Counted from the stretch's first letter, positions 1 through 7,317 are shown. The stretch: DNA of 21,318 nt from an uncultured bacterium (GCA_959020415.1 CAUERX010000025.1:1-21318), one strand, 5' to 3'. Notes: generated from the sequence alone by a model not told the origin. Made by a program: numbers and translations.

Positions 1-29
1 TTTCCCCTCTTTTATTTTATCTTACTTCC

Positions 30-62
30 ATTATACCCCCCCCCCCCCCCCCCTATTGTCAA
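30..62 (-). promoter_or_regulatory. Promoter with an 18-G spacer tract, probably phase-variable
   Basis: Read on the minus strand, a perfect -35 box TTGACA (62 to 57) is followed by ATA, then 18 consecutive G (53 to 36), then a perfect -10 box TATAAT (35 to 30). The spacer is 21 nt, four more than the 17 optimum, so this copy is probably weak or off; 14 G would restore 17. A ribosome-binding-like AGAGGGG lies at 10 to 4, so the controlled gene should start a few bases left of the window. Homopolymer tracts between promoter boxes are known switches (for example the poly-G of Neisseria porA). The boxes and tract are seen; the switching is inferred. A polyG sequencing artefact is possible but does not explain the two perfect boxes. 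Confidence 0.72.
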
Positions 63-184
63 CTATTTCAACTTAAATTCTAATAAAAGTCAAGAGATGT
101 TCTTAAAAAAGACATAAAGAAAAGAAATTAGAGAAACTAAAATTTAAAAAAAGAGAAAAGTATGATAGAATAGAAAGAACTTAC

Positions 185-490
185 TTAATAAATAAGCAAT
201 TTTGCGTTAATGACTTTGAATGAGCGAACATTTAAAGTCTCTTTTATTTTATTATAAGGACTATAACCGCGAGGTTTAATAATAGAATGAACATAAACAT
301 TAATATAATCATCAACGCATTTAAGTAAACTTTTATTATTATAAATATCATCCCAAGCTAAACAGTCCCTTTCAATATCCCAATGAAATGATTCAACTTC
401 ACTATTAGCCGTACAATGACCAGGAATATTTGTACGATGACGTTTAAATTTTTTAGCTATAAAAACAGTAAAAGAAGTATTCTTTGCTTC
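185..490 (-). mobile_element. Transposase fragment, C-terminal part of an integrase-core (rve) domain
   Basis: An open minus-strand frame ends in TAA at 185-187. It contains IPGHCTANSEVESFHWDIE and, near the end, RGYSPYNKI. This pattern (small polar residues, then E-x-x-FH, then a Y/R-rich tail and an SP motif) is the C-terminal end of DDE transposases with an integrase core, including the last catalytic glutamate. About 100 residues remain. There is no start codon, and the N-terminal DNA-binding part and both catalytic aspartates are missing. Going upstream the frame meets TGA at 499-497 and TAA at 511-509, and the IS30-like fragment on the other strand takes over around 480-495. Its two tryptophans are TGG. 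It is a dead remnant; the exact family is uncertain. Confidence 0.6.
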
Positions 491-677
491 TCTTTCTCAA
501 GATGCTTGTTATTTAATTGCTTCACACATCAATTCTACCCCCAGATTATCTTTAAATAATCTATCTCCTTTTAATACTTCTTTTACTTTTATTGTTGAAG
601 ATAATATTAATAAATTTCAAATTAAAAAAGTCAATAATGATGATATTGACCTTTCCATTAGATTATTAAATAAATAA
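489..677 (+). mobile_element. IS30-type transposase fragment, C-terminal tail
   Basis: A plus-strand frame without a start codon reads LSQDACYLIASHINSTPRLS and continues to LSIRLLNK, then TAA at 675-677. The pattern HINS-x-x-R-x-SLN, then an SPF-type stretch, then a final L-x-LL-K resembles the last 60 or so residues of IS30-family transposases common in clostridia. The catalytic core is absent. The frame is open back to 447, but upstream of about 485 it is only the antisense of the rve-type fragment. The two remnants therefore abut tail to tail within a few bases. The family assignment is from pattern memory and is moderate. Confidence 0.5.
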
Positions 678-731
678 TCTATAAACTAATTTTATTAAGC
701 CAAATTACTTATTCAAATTATAATATTTCTG

Positions 732-765
732 TGGAAAGTTCAAAAAATTGTTTTCGAACTTTCCA
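732..765. repeat. Perfect 10-bp inverted repeat, possible IS end or hairpin
   Basis: TGGAAAGTTC (732-741) and GAACTTTCCA (756-765) are exact reverse complements separated by 14 nt. The repeat begins 54 nt after the stop of the IS30-like fragment, so it could be the terminal inverted repeat of that element or a hairpin. No U-run follows it on the plus strand. The rest of the gene-free stretch 678-949 is very AT-rich, and I see no convincing gene or promoter in it. Confidence 0.4.
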
Positions 766-949
766 TCCTTTTGAATACATTAATTTAACTCAATTCTTAT
801 ATAGAATACTACTTTTTTTACTATTTACTAACTTTTTATCTTATTTTATTGGATGTTACTTCTATATATGGCACGCGACTATACCTCGTGACCTTTCCTC
901 ATTATTTAACCAAAACATAAAAAAGAAGTTAATCATTTATTAATTTTTT

Positions 950-1384
950 TTAATTAAAGGTTTTTCCTTTGAAGGTTGAAATTGCACATAAGTTTCAACT
1001 TGATGTTTCACCTAATTGGCCAGCAAGTGGAATACTAACATCAGGCAACAAAGTTAAAACAACTTTAATTAGTTTACCGCCAGATTCAGGGTTTTTGCTT
1101 TCAGCAGCGGCATTTAAGAACAATTTAGGTGCACTAATAATTGAGTGAATTTCAGTTCCATGATTACCTCAATACTTTAAGCTAATACCGTCTTCTGCAA
1201 TACCTATTATAACAAATTCTCTTGTATATACTTTACTTGGAAAAACTAATGTTATAGTTTCTTCGCTTTGACTAAAGTGTTGATATAAATCTTCCAGAGT
1301 AAAGACATCAGCTGCAGCGTATCTTTCGCCGTCCAAATCTTTTAATCCAAATGTTAATTTTCTTTTTGTCGAATGTTTCTGCAT
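950..1384 (-). CDS. Unknown 144-residue protein if two in-frame TGA codons are read through
   Basis: The frame opens with ATG at 1384 and meets TGA at 1171-1169, then TGA again at 997-995, then TAA at 952-950. All three segments (71, 57 and 14 residues) are complex and protein-like, without the low-complexity sequence typical of random AT-rich frames. Read as tryptophan, the TGA contexts are LKYWGNHGTEIH and GETSSWNLCAIS. The frame has no TGG codon, so any Trp would be TGA only. There is no ribosome binding site before ATG (AAAATATATTTTAGAC), unlike nearly every other gene here. I do not recognise the family. It may be a TGA-recoded foreign gene, for example from a phage or a mollicute, or a decaying gene. 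Under the standard code only a 71-residue product results. Confidence 0.45.
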
Positions 1385-1535
1385 GTCTAAAATATATTTT
1401 ATTTTTTGTTTATTAAGTTTATTTTCAATATATCACTTCTTTATAAGCGTGTCGAATGGAAAGATTAAATTTTACTTTTTAACCTTTTTGGAATATTTCT
1501 TATTTTTTTAGAAAGACTATTATTAGGTGAAATTT

Positions 1536-2033
1536 ATGAATGTAGCTATTTATGCAGGAATTTTTATTTGTAAAATTATCGAAGACGCTTTATCGACGCT
1601 TCGAATTATTGTGGTGGCTAATGGAAAAAAATTAGTTGGGGCAATTTTACAGTTTATTATTGCTTTAATTTGGGTAATAGTAACAGGAACTGTTATCACG
1701 AACATTCAAGAAGATCCATGGAAAATACTATTTTTTGCATTAGGGTCTTTAGTTGGTTCTTACATTGGAAGCTATATTGAAGAGAAAATTGCTTTAGGAA
1801 CTAACGTATTTATGGTAGAAGTTGAAGAAGCAGTAGCGAGTCAGTTAATTAAGAAAATAAAAAAACAAAAATTTAAGGTTAATAGTGTCAAGGGTTCTAA
1901 GGAAGGAAAAGTGTTGTTAATGATAACTTCACCAAGAAAAAAGACCAATGAAGTTACTAAAATCATTAGATCATTTGATGAAGAAGCTGTTATTATTTCT
2001 GAAAAAGTTAAGGTTGTTTCTCCTCATATTTAA
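1536..2033 (+). CDS. UPF0316 / DUF2179-type membrane protein (YebE-like)
   Basis: This is a 165-residue integral membrane protein. The N-terminal half has three hydrophobic segments (about residues 5-25, 35-58 and 65-85), with TLRIIVVANGKK between the first two and GSYIGSYIEEKIALG after the third. The C-terminal half is a soluble alpha/beta domain ending near SEKVKVVS. This order (DUF5698 then DUF2179) matches the Bacillus YebE/UPF0316 family, whose function is not established. I chose the ATG at 1536 over a GTG at 1527 because AGGTGA (1525-1530) sits 5 nt before it. The 3' end overlaps the oppositely oriented phosphodiesterase gene by 26 nt. Confidence 0.82.
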   Translation: MNVAIYAGIFICKIIEDALSTLRIIVVANGKKLVGAILQFIIALIWVIVTGTVITNIQEDPWKILFFALGSLVGSYIGSYIEEKIALGTNVFMVEVEEAVASQLIKKIKKQKFKVNSVKGSKEGKVLLMITSPRKKTNEVTKIIRSFDEEAVIISEKVKVVSPHI

Positions 2034-2646
2034 ATAGTTCATAAAAGTATTTAGCTTTATCGGTAATAATGTTTTGATTTGGTTTTACTTTTTCGAATTC
2101 TTCTTTAGTATCTATAGTCCAAATGAAGGTTTCTTTATTAGTAGCTTTATTTATATGACGATAATTAATAGCATTGAAATCAAAGCTATTTTTTATTTTG
2201 TCTAAATTTAATTTTATGCCAATTAATAGCCCTGTTTTTATATCAGAATGTTTTTTTTGAAAATAAGTCATTAATTTATAGTTGAAACTAAAAATATGAT
2301 AATTAAGATTATATTTTTTTAATATTCGGTATAGTTTCGCCGTTAAAATATGAAATTTATTACTTTCTTCCTTAATTTCTATTAATAATATTTTATTGCT
2401 ATCTATTTTTTCTAATACCTCATCTAAAGTATTTAAACCTTTTTTCTGTAAAGTTTTTAATTTGGTTTTTCTAATTAAATGACCTTCATAAAATGGGTCA
2501 TGATGAATAACAAAATGAAAATCTTTAGTCATTCTAATGTCAAACTCAACTCCATCTATATAATTGATAGTTAGACTATTTAAAATACTTTCTAAAGTAT
2601 TTTCTTTATGGATTCCATCATTTCCTCTATGAGCAATTATCTTCAT
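2008..2646 (-). CDS. Glycerophosphodiester phosphodiesterase family protein
   Basis: The predicted enzyme hydrolyses glycerophosphodiesters to an alcohol and glycerol 3-phosphate. The 212 residues carry the family signature: AHRG at residues 5-8, KENT at 14-17, the metal-binding EFDIR at 34-38 (E34, D36), IHHD at 47-50, LLIEIK near residue 90, and a C-terminal TIDTKEE and NIITDKA. There is no signal peptide, so it should be cytosolic. At 212 residues it is a compact version of the 240-260 residue bacterial enzymes. AGAGGTG precedes the ATG by 6 nt. Its end converges on and overlaps the UPF0316 gene, with no terminator visible between them. Confidence 0.85.
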   Translation of the reverse strand: MKIIAHRGNDGIHKENTLESILNSLTINYIDGVEFDIRMTKDFHFVIHHDPFYEGHLIRKTKLKTLQKKGLNTLDEVLEKIDSNKILLIEIKEESNKFHILTAKLYRILKKYNLNYHIFSFNYKLMTYFQKKHSDIKTGLLIGIKLNLDKIKNSFDFNAINYRHINKATNKETFIWTIDTKEEFEKVKPNQNIITDKAKYFYELFKYEEKQP

Positions 2647-2663
2647 ATAGCACCTCTTTATAC

Positions 2664-2692
2664 ATTATATAATAATTAAAAGAAAAAATCAC
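2664..2692 (-). promoter_or_regulatory. Promoter for the phosphodiesterase gene
   Basis: A consensus -10 TATAAT (2669 to 2664) lies just upstream of the ribosome binding site. At a 17-nt spacing the -35 is GTGATT (2692 to 2687), only a partial match, and it falls inside the tmk terminator. Confidence 0.45.
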
Positions 2693-2713
2693 TATAGATA
2701 ATTTTATAGTGAT
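2681..2713 (-). terminator. Rho-independent terminator after tmk
   Basis: On the minus strand, ATCACTATA (2713 to 2705) pairs perfectly with TATAGTGAT (2696 to 2688) across an 8-nt loop and is followed by TTTTTTCTTTT. The first arm overlaps the last codons of tmk. Confidence 0.82.
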
Positions 2714-3390
2714 AATTTATTAATAACATAATTATAAACATCTTCATTAATGTCTTCAATTGTTCTAATGTTACCGTTATTTGTACATTCAACTGTATGA
2801 ATATTATATTTTTTAGCTAATTCAATATAAGCTTTTTCCGCTTGTTTTAAATGGTTAATATCTTTTTCATGACCATCAGGAAGTTCACTTTCGCGGTTTG
2901 CTTTTAATATTTGTGCTTTTTCTGTTGGCATGTGCAGAAAAATTGCAATATCCGGTTTGGGTAATTCTAATAAGTTAAACTCTAAATTGTATAACCAATC
3001 ATACATTTCTGCTCTTTCTTTTTCATCTTCTAATTTTCCACCTTGATGAGCCATATTTGAATAAATATATCTATCTAAAATTATATTAGCGCCATTTTCT
3101 AAAAGGAAGGTTATTTTATCTATATTATACTTGCGATCAGCAGCATAATAAAGTGAAGCTACTTTAGGATCAACATGAGTTGGGCCTTCTTCAAAATATG
3201 TATCACATATATGTGGTTTTCCTAAATATGGTCCGCCAATTATTTTCCCGGTTGGAGAATTATAATTTGGAAAACTAAAGTTATCAACTTTAATTTCTTT
3301 TTCTCTTAGTTTTTGGATTAATAATTTTGTTTGTGTTTCTTTGCCAGAACAATCAGTTCCTTCGATAACAATTAATTTACCTTTTTCCAT
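2704..3390 (-). CDS. tmk: Thymidylate kinase
   Basis: The enzyme phosphorylates dTMP to dTDP, the step after ThyA. The 228 residues open with MEKGKLIVIEGTDCSGKETQ, which contains the P-loop GTDCSGKE; DRYIYSN near residue 108 is the DR[YH] motif, and a LID-like region with ESELPDGHEKD lies near residue 175. Annotation from the first in-frame ATG (3447) would add 19 residues. I prefer the ATG at 3390 because AAAAGGAGAG sits just before it and the P-loop then lies at the usual place. The gene overlaps folA by 14 nt, so translation is probably coupled. It is the last gene of the HD-thyA-folA-tmk operon and ends in a clear terminator. Confidence 0.88.
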   Translation of the reverse strand: MEKGKLIVIEGTDCSGKETQTKLLIQKLREKEIKVDNFSFPNYNSPTGKIIGGPYLGKPHICDTYFEEGPTHVDPKVASLYYAADRKYNIDKITFLLENGANIILDRYIYSNMAHQGGKLEDEKERAEMYDWLYNLEFNLLELPKPDIAIFLHMPTEKAQILKANRESELPDGHEKDINHLKQAEKAYIELAKKYNIHTVECTNNGNIRTIEDINEDVYNYVINKLSL

Positions 3391-3880
3391 ATACTCTCCT
3401 TTTATATAAGGTGTGGCTGTAGCTAATACCTGTTTTTTCATCGACATGTGCTGCTAACTCTTTTCTAGTAAAATCATCATGATCAAATTCTGGAAAAAAT
3501 ACGGTTGCTTCATTATCTTCAGCATCGATTTCTGTTAAATAAAGGTTATTTGCATAAGGTAATAATTGATCATACATTGTCGCTCCACCTATATCAAATA
3601 TTTCGTCATCGACATTTTCATATGTTTCTAAAAATTGGTCTACACTTTGGTAAACGTCAACTTCTGGAGAAAATAATAAACCACTTCTACTTAAAACTAG
3701 GTGTTTTCTTCTTGGTAACATTTTAGGTAATGATTCGAATGTTTTTCGTCCCATTATCATAGTATGACCCATAGTTGTTTCTCTGAAAAACTTCATATCA
3801 TCTTTAAAATGCCATATTAAATCATTATTTTTTCCTAATTCATTATTTCTGCCGACAGCGGCTATTATTGATAATTGCAT
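3377..3880 (-). CDS. folA: Dihydrofolate reductase
   Basis: DHFR reduces dihydrofolate, the by-product of ThyA, back to tetrahydrofolate with NADPH. The 167 residues show the family layout: MQLSIIAAVGRNNELGKNND, IWHFKDDMKFF carrying the catalytic acidic residue, GHTMIMGRKTFESLP for NADPH binding, and FDIGGATMYDQLLP near residue 100. Length is normal. AGAGGTGA precedes the start. It lies 10 nt after thyA and overlaps tmk by 14 nt, so substrate recycling and dTMP phosphorylation are co-expressed with dTMP synthesis. Confidence 0.95.
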   Translation of the reverse strand: MQLSIIAAVGRNNELGKNNDLIWHFKDDMKFFRETTMGHTMIMGRKTFESLPKMLPRRKHLVLSRSGLLFSPEVDVYQSVDQFLETYENVDDEIFDIGGATMYDQLLPYANNLYLTEIDAEDNEATVFFPEFDHDDFTRKELAAHVDEKTGISYSHTLYKRRVYGKR

Positions 3881-3890
3881 AATTCACCTC

Positions 3891-4793
3891 TTACTGAGCT
3901 AATGGGAATCTTATTTTCCCATGATGCTTATAATTTAAGACTTTAACATCTTTGCATTCGCTTGAACTATCAAAATCATAGAAGTCTGTTACATCCGGAT
4001 TTAACCATAATTCAGGCGCTTTTAAATCCTCTAGCTCTTCGCCTCTTCTTATTTGTTCTTCTATTCCTTCGATCTGATTAACATATATATGTGGATCCTT
4101 AATGCTCCAATCTAAACTACCCGGTTTTAAATCAGTAACTTGCGCTAGCATATGTAATAAAACTGAATACTGCGTAACATTGAAAGGTAATCCCAATGGA
4201 ACATCACAGCTTCGTTGATGAACCCAAGCATTTAATTTACCATCAGTTACATCCCATTCACTTGACCAAACGCACGATGGTAAAACTGCCGTATCTAAAT
4301 AATCATCCTGCCATAAACTAATTACACGCCTTCTGTCAGTTGGATTATTTTTTAAACTGTCAATTAATTTATCAGTTAGTTTAAATTTGTTTACGATATA
4401 ACCATAGGCAGTTCCTATTGTATGAGCGTATTCTTTGCCAAATTCTTTTTCAATTATTTGTTTAGTTAATTCTCCGTTTTCACCTAAGACCATTTGCTCG
4501 GCTTTCCAAATTCCTTTTTCATCAATCTCCCATTGATCCCAAATGGAAACATTTCGTTCTTGAAGCCATCTTACATCATTACTTTGGGCTTGATATATCC
4601 AAAGCATCTCAAGGATTGCCTGCCTAAAAAATAATTGTTTAGTAGTTAATACTGGAAATTCTTCCTCGAAGTCAAAGTGGAAATGATGTGATGGCAGTTT
4701 TATTGAATTTACACCGGTTCTATTTTCCACTTCTCTTCCTTCTTCTAAAATCTTTTTACACAATTTCAAATATTCTTTATCCCATTTTGACAT
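3891..4793 (-). CDS. thyA: Thymidylate synthase
   Basis: ThyA methylates dUMP to dTMP with methylene-tetrahydrofolate. The 300 residues contain NRTGVNS near the N-terminus, the phosphate-binding DRRRVISLWQ (153-162), the nucleophile Cys174 in VLPSCVW, the second phosphate site QRSCDVPLGLPFNVTQYSVL (193-212) and DPHIYVNQIEG near the end. The PSCVWSSEW form differs from the common PPCH but occurs in the Bacillus/phage type of ThyA. Length exceeds E. coli ThyA (264) through an insertion around residues 88-125. AAGGGGGA precedes the ATG by about 6 nt. All tryptophans are TGG. It is the second gene of its operon. Confidence 0.96.
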   Translation of the reverse strand: MSKWDKEYLKLCKKILEEGREVENRTGVNSIKLPSHHFHFDFEEEFPVLTTKQLFFRQAILEMLWIYQAQSNDVRWLQERNVSIWDQWEIDEKGIWKAEQMVLGENGELTKQIIEKEFGKEYAHTIGTAYGYIVNKFKLTDKLIDSLKNNPTDRRRVISLWQDDYLDTAVLPSCVWSSEWDVTDGKLNAWVHQRSCDVPLGLPFNVTQYSVLLHMLAQVTDLKPGSLDWSIKDPHIYVNQIEGIEEQIRRGEELEDLKAPELWLNPDVTDFYDFDSSSECKDVKVLNYKHHGKIRFPLAQ

Positions 4794-4803
4794 TATATCC
4801 CCC

Positions 4804-5376
4804 TTAGTCTACAATTTCGTTATTTTCAAATTTGATATCTAAAAACTTCTTACTTGCTAACAAATCACACATATGAACAAACTTTTGATATTTATTCTGT
4901 GGCTTTGGTAGAACTTTATCACTATATTTATTAGTATTAAATGATCCCATATGGCTGGAAATAGCAGATGATAAAAATTCTATCTCTGAATCTTTAAACG
5001 TTGTGTTGTTTTTGTTTTCTTTAATGAACTCGGCAGCCAATAAAGGATGATCAAATCTAACATATTCTTCTTTTGGCTCGCCATGTTTTAAACCATCGTG
5101 GAGAATTAAAGCGAGAACCATTAAGTCTTTTTCTTCTGAATTAAAAGGATCACCAATCATGCTATATAATAATTCATAAGCTATACGAACAGCAGCCTTG
5201 GTATGTCTCACTAATCCGCCATCTCCGCTAGCAAACTTCGGATGATATTTCCCAGTTGAACTAGCCGGAACTTCAAAAAAATAGTCTGGCAAAAGTTCTA
5301 TTAAAATTTCAGCATTTCTTTGATATTCTGGATTTTTTATATAATTAATTTCTGTTTTAAAAACTTCTTTTTTCAT
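4804..5376 (-). CDS. HD-domain phosphohydrolase, first gene of the thymidylate operon
   Basis: This is a 190-residue soluble protein with an HD metal-dependent phosphohydrolase core: GGLVRHTKA with His58, ALILHDGLKHG with His93-Asp94 and His98, RFDHPLLAAEF with His110, and SSHMG near residue 142. These supply the metal ligands of the HD superfamily, whose members hydrolyse nucleotides or cyclic nucleotides. The substrate cannot be read from sequence. Its position 10 nt before thyA, under one promoter, suggests nucleotide metabolism, for example trimming of deoxynucleotides, but that is inference. GGTGG precedes the ATG. Confidence 0.78.
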   Translation of the reverse strand: MKKEVFKTEINYIKNPEYQRNAEILIELLPDYFFEVPASSTGKYHPKFASGDGGLVRHTKAAVRIAYELLYSMIGDPFNSEEKDLMVLALILHDGLKHGEPKEEYVRFDHPLLAAEFIKENKNNTTFKDSEIEFLSSAISSHMGSFNTNKYSDKVLPKPQNKYQKFVHMCDLLASKKFLDIKFENNEIVD

Positions 5377-5393
5377 CTTACCACCCTAGTCTA

Positions 5394-5422
5394 ATTATAT
5401 CACAAACTAATGTTTGTGTAAA
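5394..5422 (-). promoter_or_regulatory. Promoter of the HD-thyA-folA-tmk operon with a palindrome in the spacer
   Basis: The -35 TTTACA (5422 to 5417) and -10 TATAAT (5399 to 5394) are 17 nt apart, inside and just after the 3' end of hemW. The spacer region holds the dyad CACAAAC-ATTA-GTTTGTG (5418 to 5401), with perfect 7-bp arms that nearly fill the spacer. It is a candidate operator. As a hairpin it has no U-run, so it is not a normal terminator. Confidence 0.65.
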
Positions 5423-6489
5423 TTGTCATTGAGAAAGTTTACTAAAATTTCGTTTGATAAATACAAATATTTAGGGTTAATGTATATATAATCTTCATTT
5501 TTTAGTAAATCACCAGCTATCAAACTATGTAAAGTCTCTATTTCTAAAATATCAAAACCATATTTTTGATAAAAGTTTTTTTTATTAATTCCTTTTAGTT
5601 TACGAAAACCTAAAATGAATTCATTTTGCAAAATCTCGTTTTGATTAAGTTCATTTATTTTACTGCGATAATCCCCATGCAAATATTTATTTAAATTTCT
5701 TGTATTATCATATCTAATATTTTCTATGTATCCACTTGCTCCTAAGCCAAATCCGTAGTAGTGTTCATTATTCCAATATGTTAAATTATGTTTGGATTCT
5801 TTATCTTCTTTAGCGTAATTACTAATTTCATAATGATTGTAGTTATGTTCTTTTAGAATTTTATTTAATAAATTATCTTTAGAAATATCATCTTCATCAA
5901 GTTCATAATTTTCAACAAAGAGTTTTGTATGTGGTTCTAAAATAAGACTATAAGCAGAAAGATGAGGAATATTTAAAGATAAAAATATTTCTATATCTTC
6001 TTTTAAATCTTTAAGTGTTTGTTCTTTAAATCCGTACATTAAATCAAGGTTTATATTATCAAAATATTGTTTAGCTAAAATGATATTTTCAATATTTACA
6101 TTAGGACGACCTAACAGTTTTAAAATTTTAGGATTAAACGATTGAACTCCAATACTTAAGCGATTAACCTTTGTTTTTAAAAATTCTAATTTTTCTTTAG
6201 TTAAATCTTCCACATTGCATTCAAAGGTTATTTCACAACCATCATCTAAATTAAAAATGGAAGTTATTTTAAATAATTTTTTTAGCTGGGTAATGGTTAA
6301 GGAGCTTGGCGTCCCACCACCAAAATAAAGTGTTTTTAGTTTTTCATGTTGATAATTAGACCTTATTTCGTTTTCTAAAGCATTTAGATATTTATCTATC
6401 CATTTATCATTTTTATATAATTTACAAAAATCACAATATGTACAAATATTAGTACAAAATGGAATATGAATATAAGCAGCGTTTGTCAT
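5407..6489 (-). CDS. hemW: Radical SAM haem chaperone HemW
   Basis: HemW is a radical SAM protein related to coproporphyrinogen dehydrogenase, believed to bind haem and insert it into target proteins. The N-terminus reads YIHIPFCTNICTYCDFC, giving Cys12, Cys16, Cys19 and Cys22, the CX3CX2CXC cluster motif. TLYFGGGTPSSL (about 53-64) and RLSIGVQSF follow, then an HLSAYSLILEP-type segment, YWNNEHYYGFGLGASGY and a C-terminal HemN-type winged-helix tail. 360 residues is normal. Its ATG overlaps the TGA of the preceding gene as ATGA, so the two are translationally coupled. The lepA-hemW order matches Bacillus, with one extra gene between. Confidence 0.92.
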   Translation of the reverse strand: MTNAAYIHIPFCTNICTYCDFCKLYKNDKWIDKYLNALENEIRSNYQHEKLKTLYFGGGTPSSLTITQLKKLFKITSIFNLDDGCEITFECNVEDLTKEKLEFLKTKVNRLSIGVQSFNPKILKLLGRPNVNIENIILAKQYFDNINLDLMYGFKEQTLKDLKEDIEIFLSLNIPHLSAYSLILEPHTKLFVENYELDEDDISKDNLLNKILKEHNYNHYEISNYAKEDKESKHNLTYWNNEHYYGFGLGASGYIENIRYDNTRNLNKYLHGDYRSKINELNQNEILQNEFILGFRKLKGINKKNFYQKYGFDILEIETLHSLIAGDLLKNEDYIYINPKYLYLSNEILVNFLNDNLHKH

Positions 6490-7301
6490 CGTGATTTGCC
6501 TTTTGGTTCTTGATTATTGGAAATTTTAGGCTGTTGATGTTCAAGAGATGTATATATAGAATACAAATCTCCCATACTATATTCTTGATAATTTGGAACT
6601 ATTTGATAGACTTCATTGATAATTTTTCGTGCACCAAATCTTAATTCTTTATCACTTTCTGGTAAATTACGAATATCGTAGGCTTTTAAATCGCTAGGTG
6701 TAATTAACCCATCATGATAGGCATGAACACGTTCAAGGCTTTGACGTTGAATTTCTTCTCTTCTGAGTCTTTCTTCTTCAGCTTGGTGTTCTGCTTTTAT
6801 TTTTTGTTCTCTTTTTTTGGCTACTAATCTTTCAACAGATTGGTGTGGGTCAACTATACCATTTAAGGGTGATAGATTAGGCTGAAGATGGTGTTCATAA
6901 TTTTGATTAATCATGTTTAATGTAGTTACATAATCATCGGCAACTTCTTTCATAAGTTCATTTATATGTATATCAGTTTCCCAATTATCTGCAACAGATT
7001 CTTCATATAAATATTGTAATTTTAACATTATACTACTGTAAATATTATCTAAAGCGGCTTTTTTAGCATTATACTGTAGCTTATCTGGATCAGTCTCTGG
7101 CTCATGTCTTTTCATTTTAAATAGCGCTAATAAATCTGGATCCGGCTCTATAGAAATTGGCCCTGTTTGTTCATCGATAAGCTCTTCAACATAAGTTGGG
7201 TAATCGAATTTTTTAGAACTTACAGTATATGGGTCTGGAGTATAAATTTCTACTATTCTCCATTTGCGTCCAACTTTTACTTTTCTTACTGGCACTTCCA
7301 T
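6486..7301 (-). CDS. Hypothetical protein between lepA and hemW, charged coiled coil
   Basis: I do not recognise this 271-residue protein. It is soluble and strongly charged, with no signal peptide or membrane segment. It begins MEVPVRKVKVGRKWRIVEIY, has an acidic/proline stretch (about 55-75), a helical middle and a heptad-rich helix around 165-195 (KKREQKIKAEHQAEEERLR), then a C-terminal part ending in a basic tail. I chose the ATG at 7301 because GAGGTGAT sits just before it; an upstream ATG at 7331 would overlap lepA. It ends with TGA, the only TGA stop I found in the window, as an ATGA overlap with hemW, which argues against genome-wide recoding of TGA. Confidence 0.75.
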   Translation of the reverse strand: MEVPVRKVKVGRKWRIVEIYTPDPYTVSSKKFDYPTYVEELIDEQTGPISIEPDPDLLALFKMKRHEPETDPDKLQYNAKKAALDNIYSSIMLKLQYLYEESVADNWETDIHINELMKEVADDYVTTLNMINQNYEHHLQPNLSPLNGIVDPHQSVERLVAKKREQKIKAEHQAEEERLRREEIQRQSLERVHAYHDGLITPSDLKAYDIRNLPESDKELRFGARKIINEVYQIVPNYQEYSMGDLYSIYTSLEHQQPKISNNQEPKGKSR

Positions 7302-7317
7302 GATATCACCTCGCTTC

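Noticed and set aside
731..943. A 70-residue plus-strand frame
   Set aside because: Its composition is Phe/Leu/Ile/Tyr-rich as expected of random AT-rich DNA, it starts at a GTG with no ribosome binding site and it includes the inverted repeat at 732-765.
3390..3447. N-terminal extension of tmk to the first in-frame ATG
   Set aside because: A strong ribosome binding site sits before the ATG at 3390, and the extension overlaps folA and pushes the P-loop away from the N-terminus.
5401..5418. Terminator after hemW
   Set aside because: The hairpin has no U-run on the minus strand and instead sits between the -35 and -10 boxes of the next operon.
6486..7301. Genome-wide use of TGA as tryptophan
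   Set aside because: ThyA, ValS and others use TGG only, and this gene ends in a TGA that overlaps the next ATG. Reading through it would add an implausible hydrophobic tail, so standard code fits the main genome.
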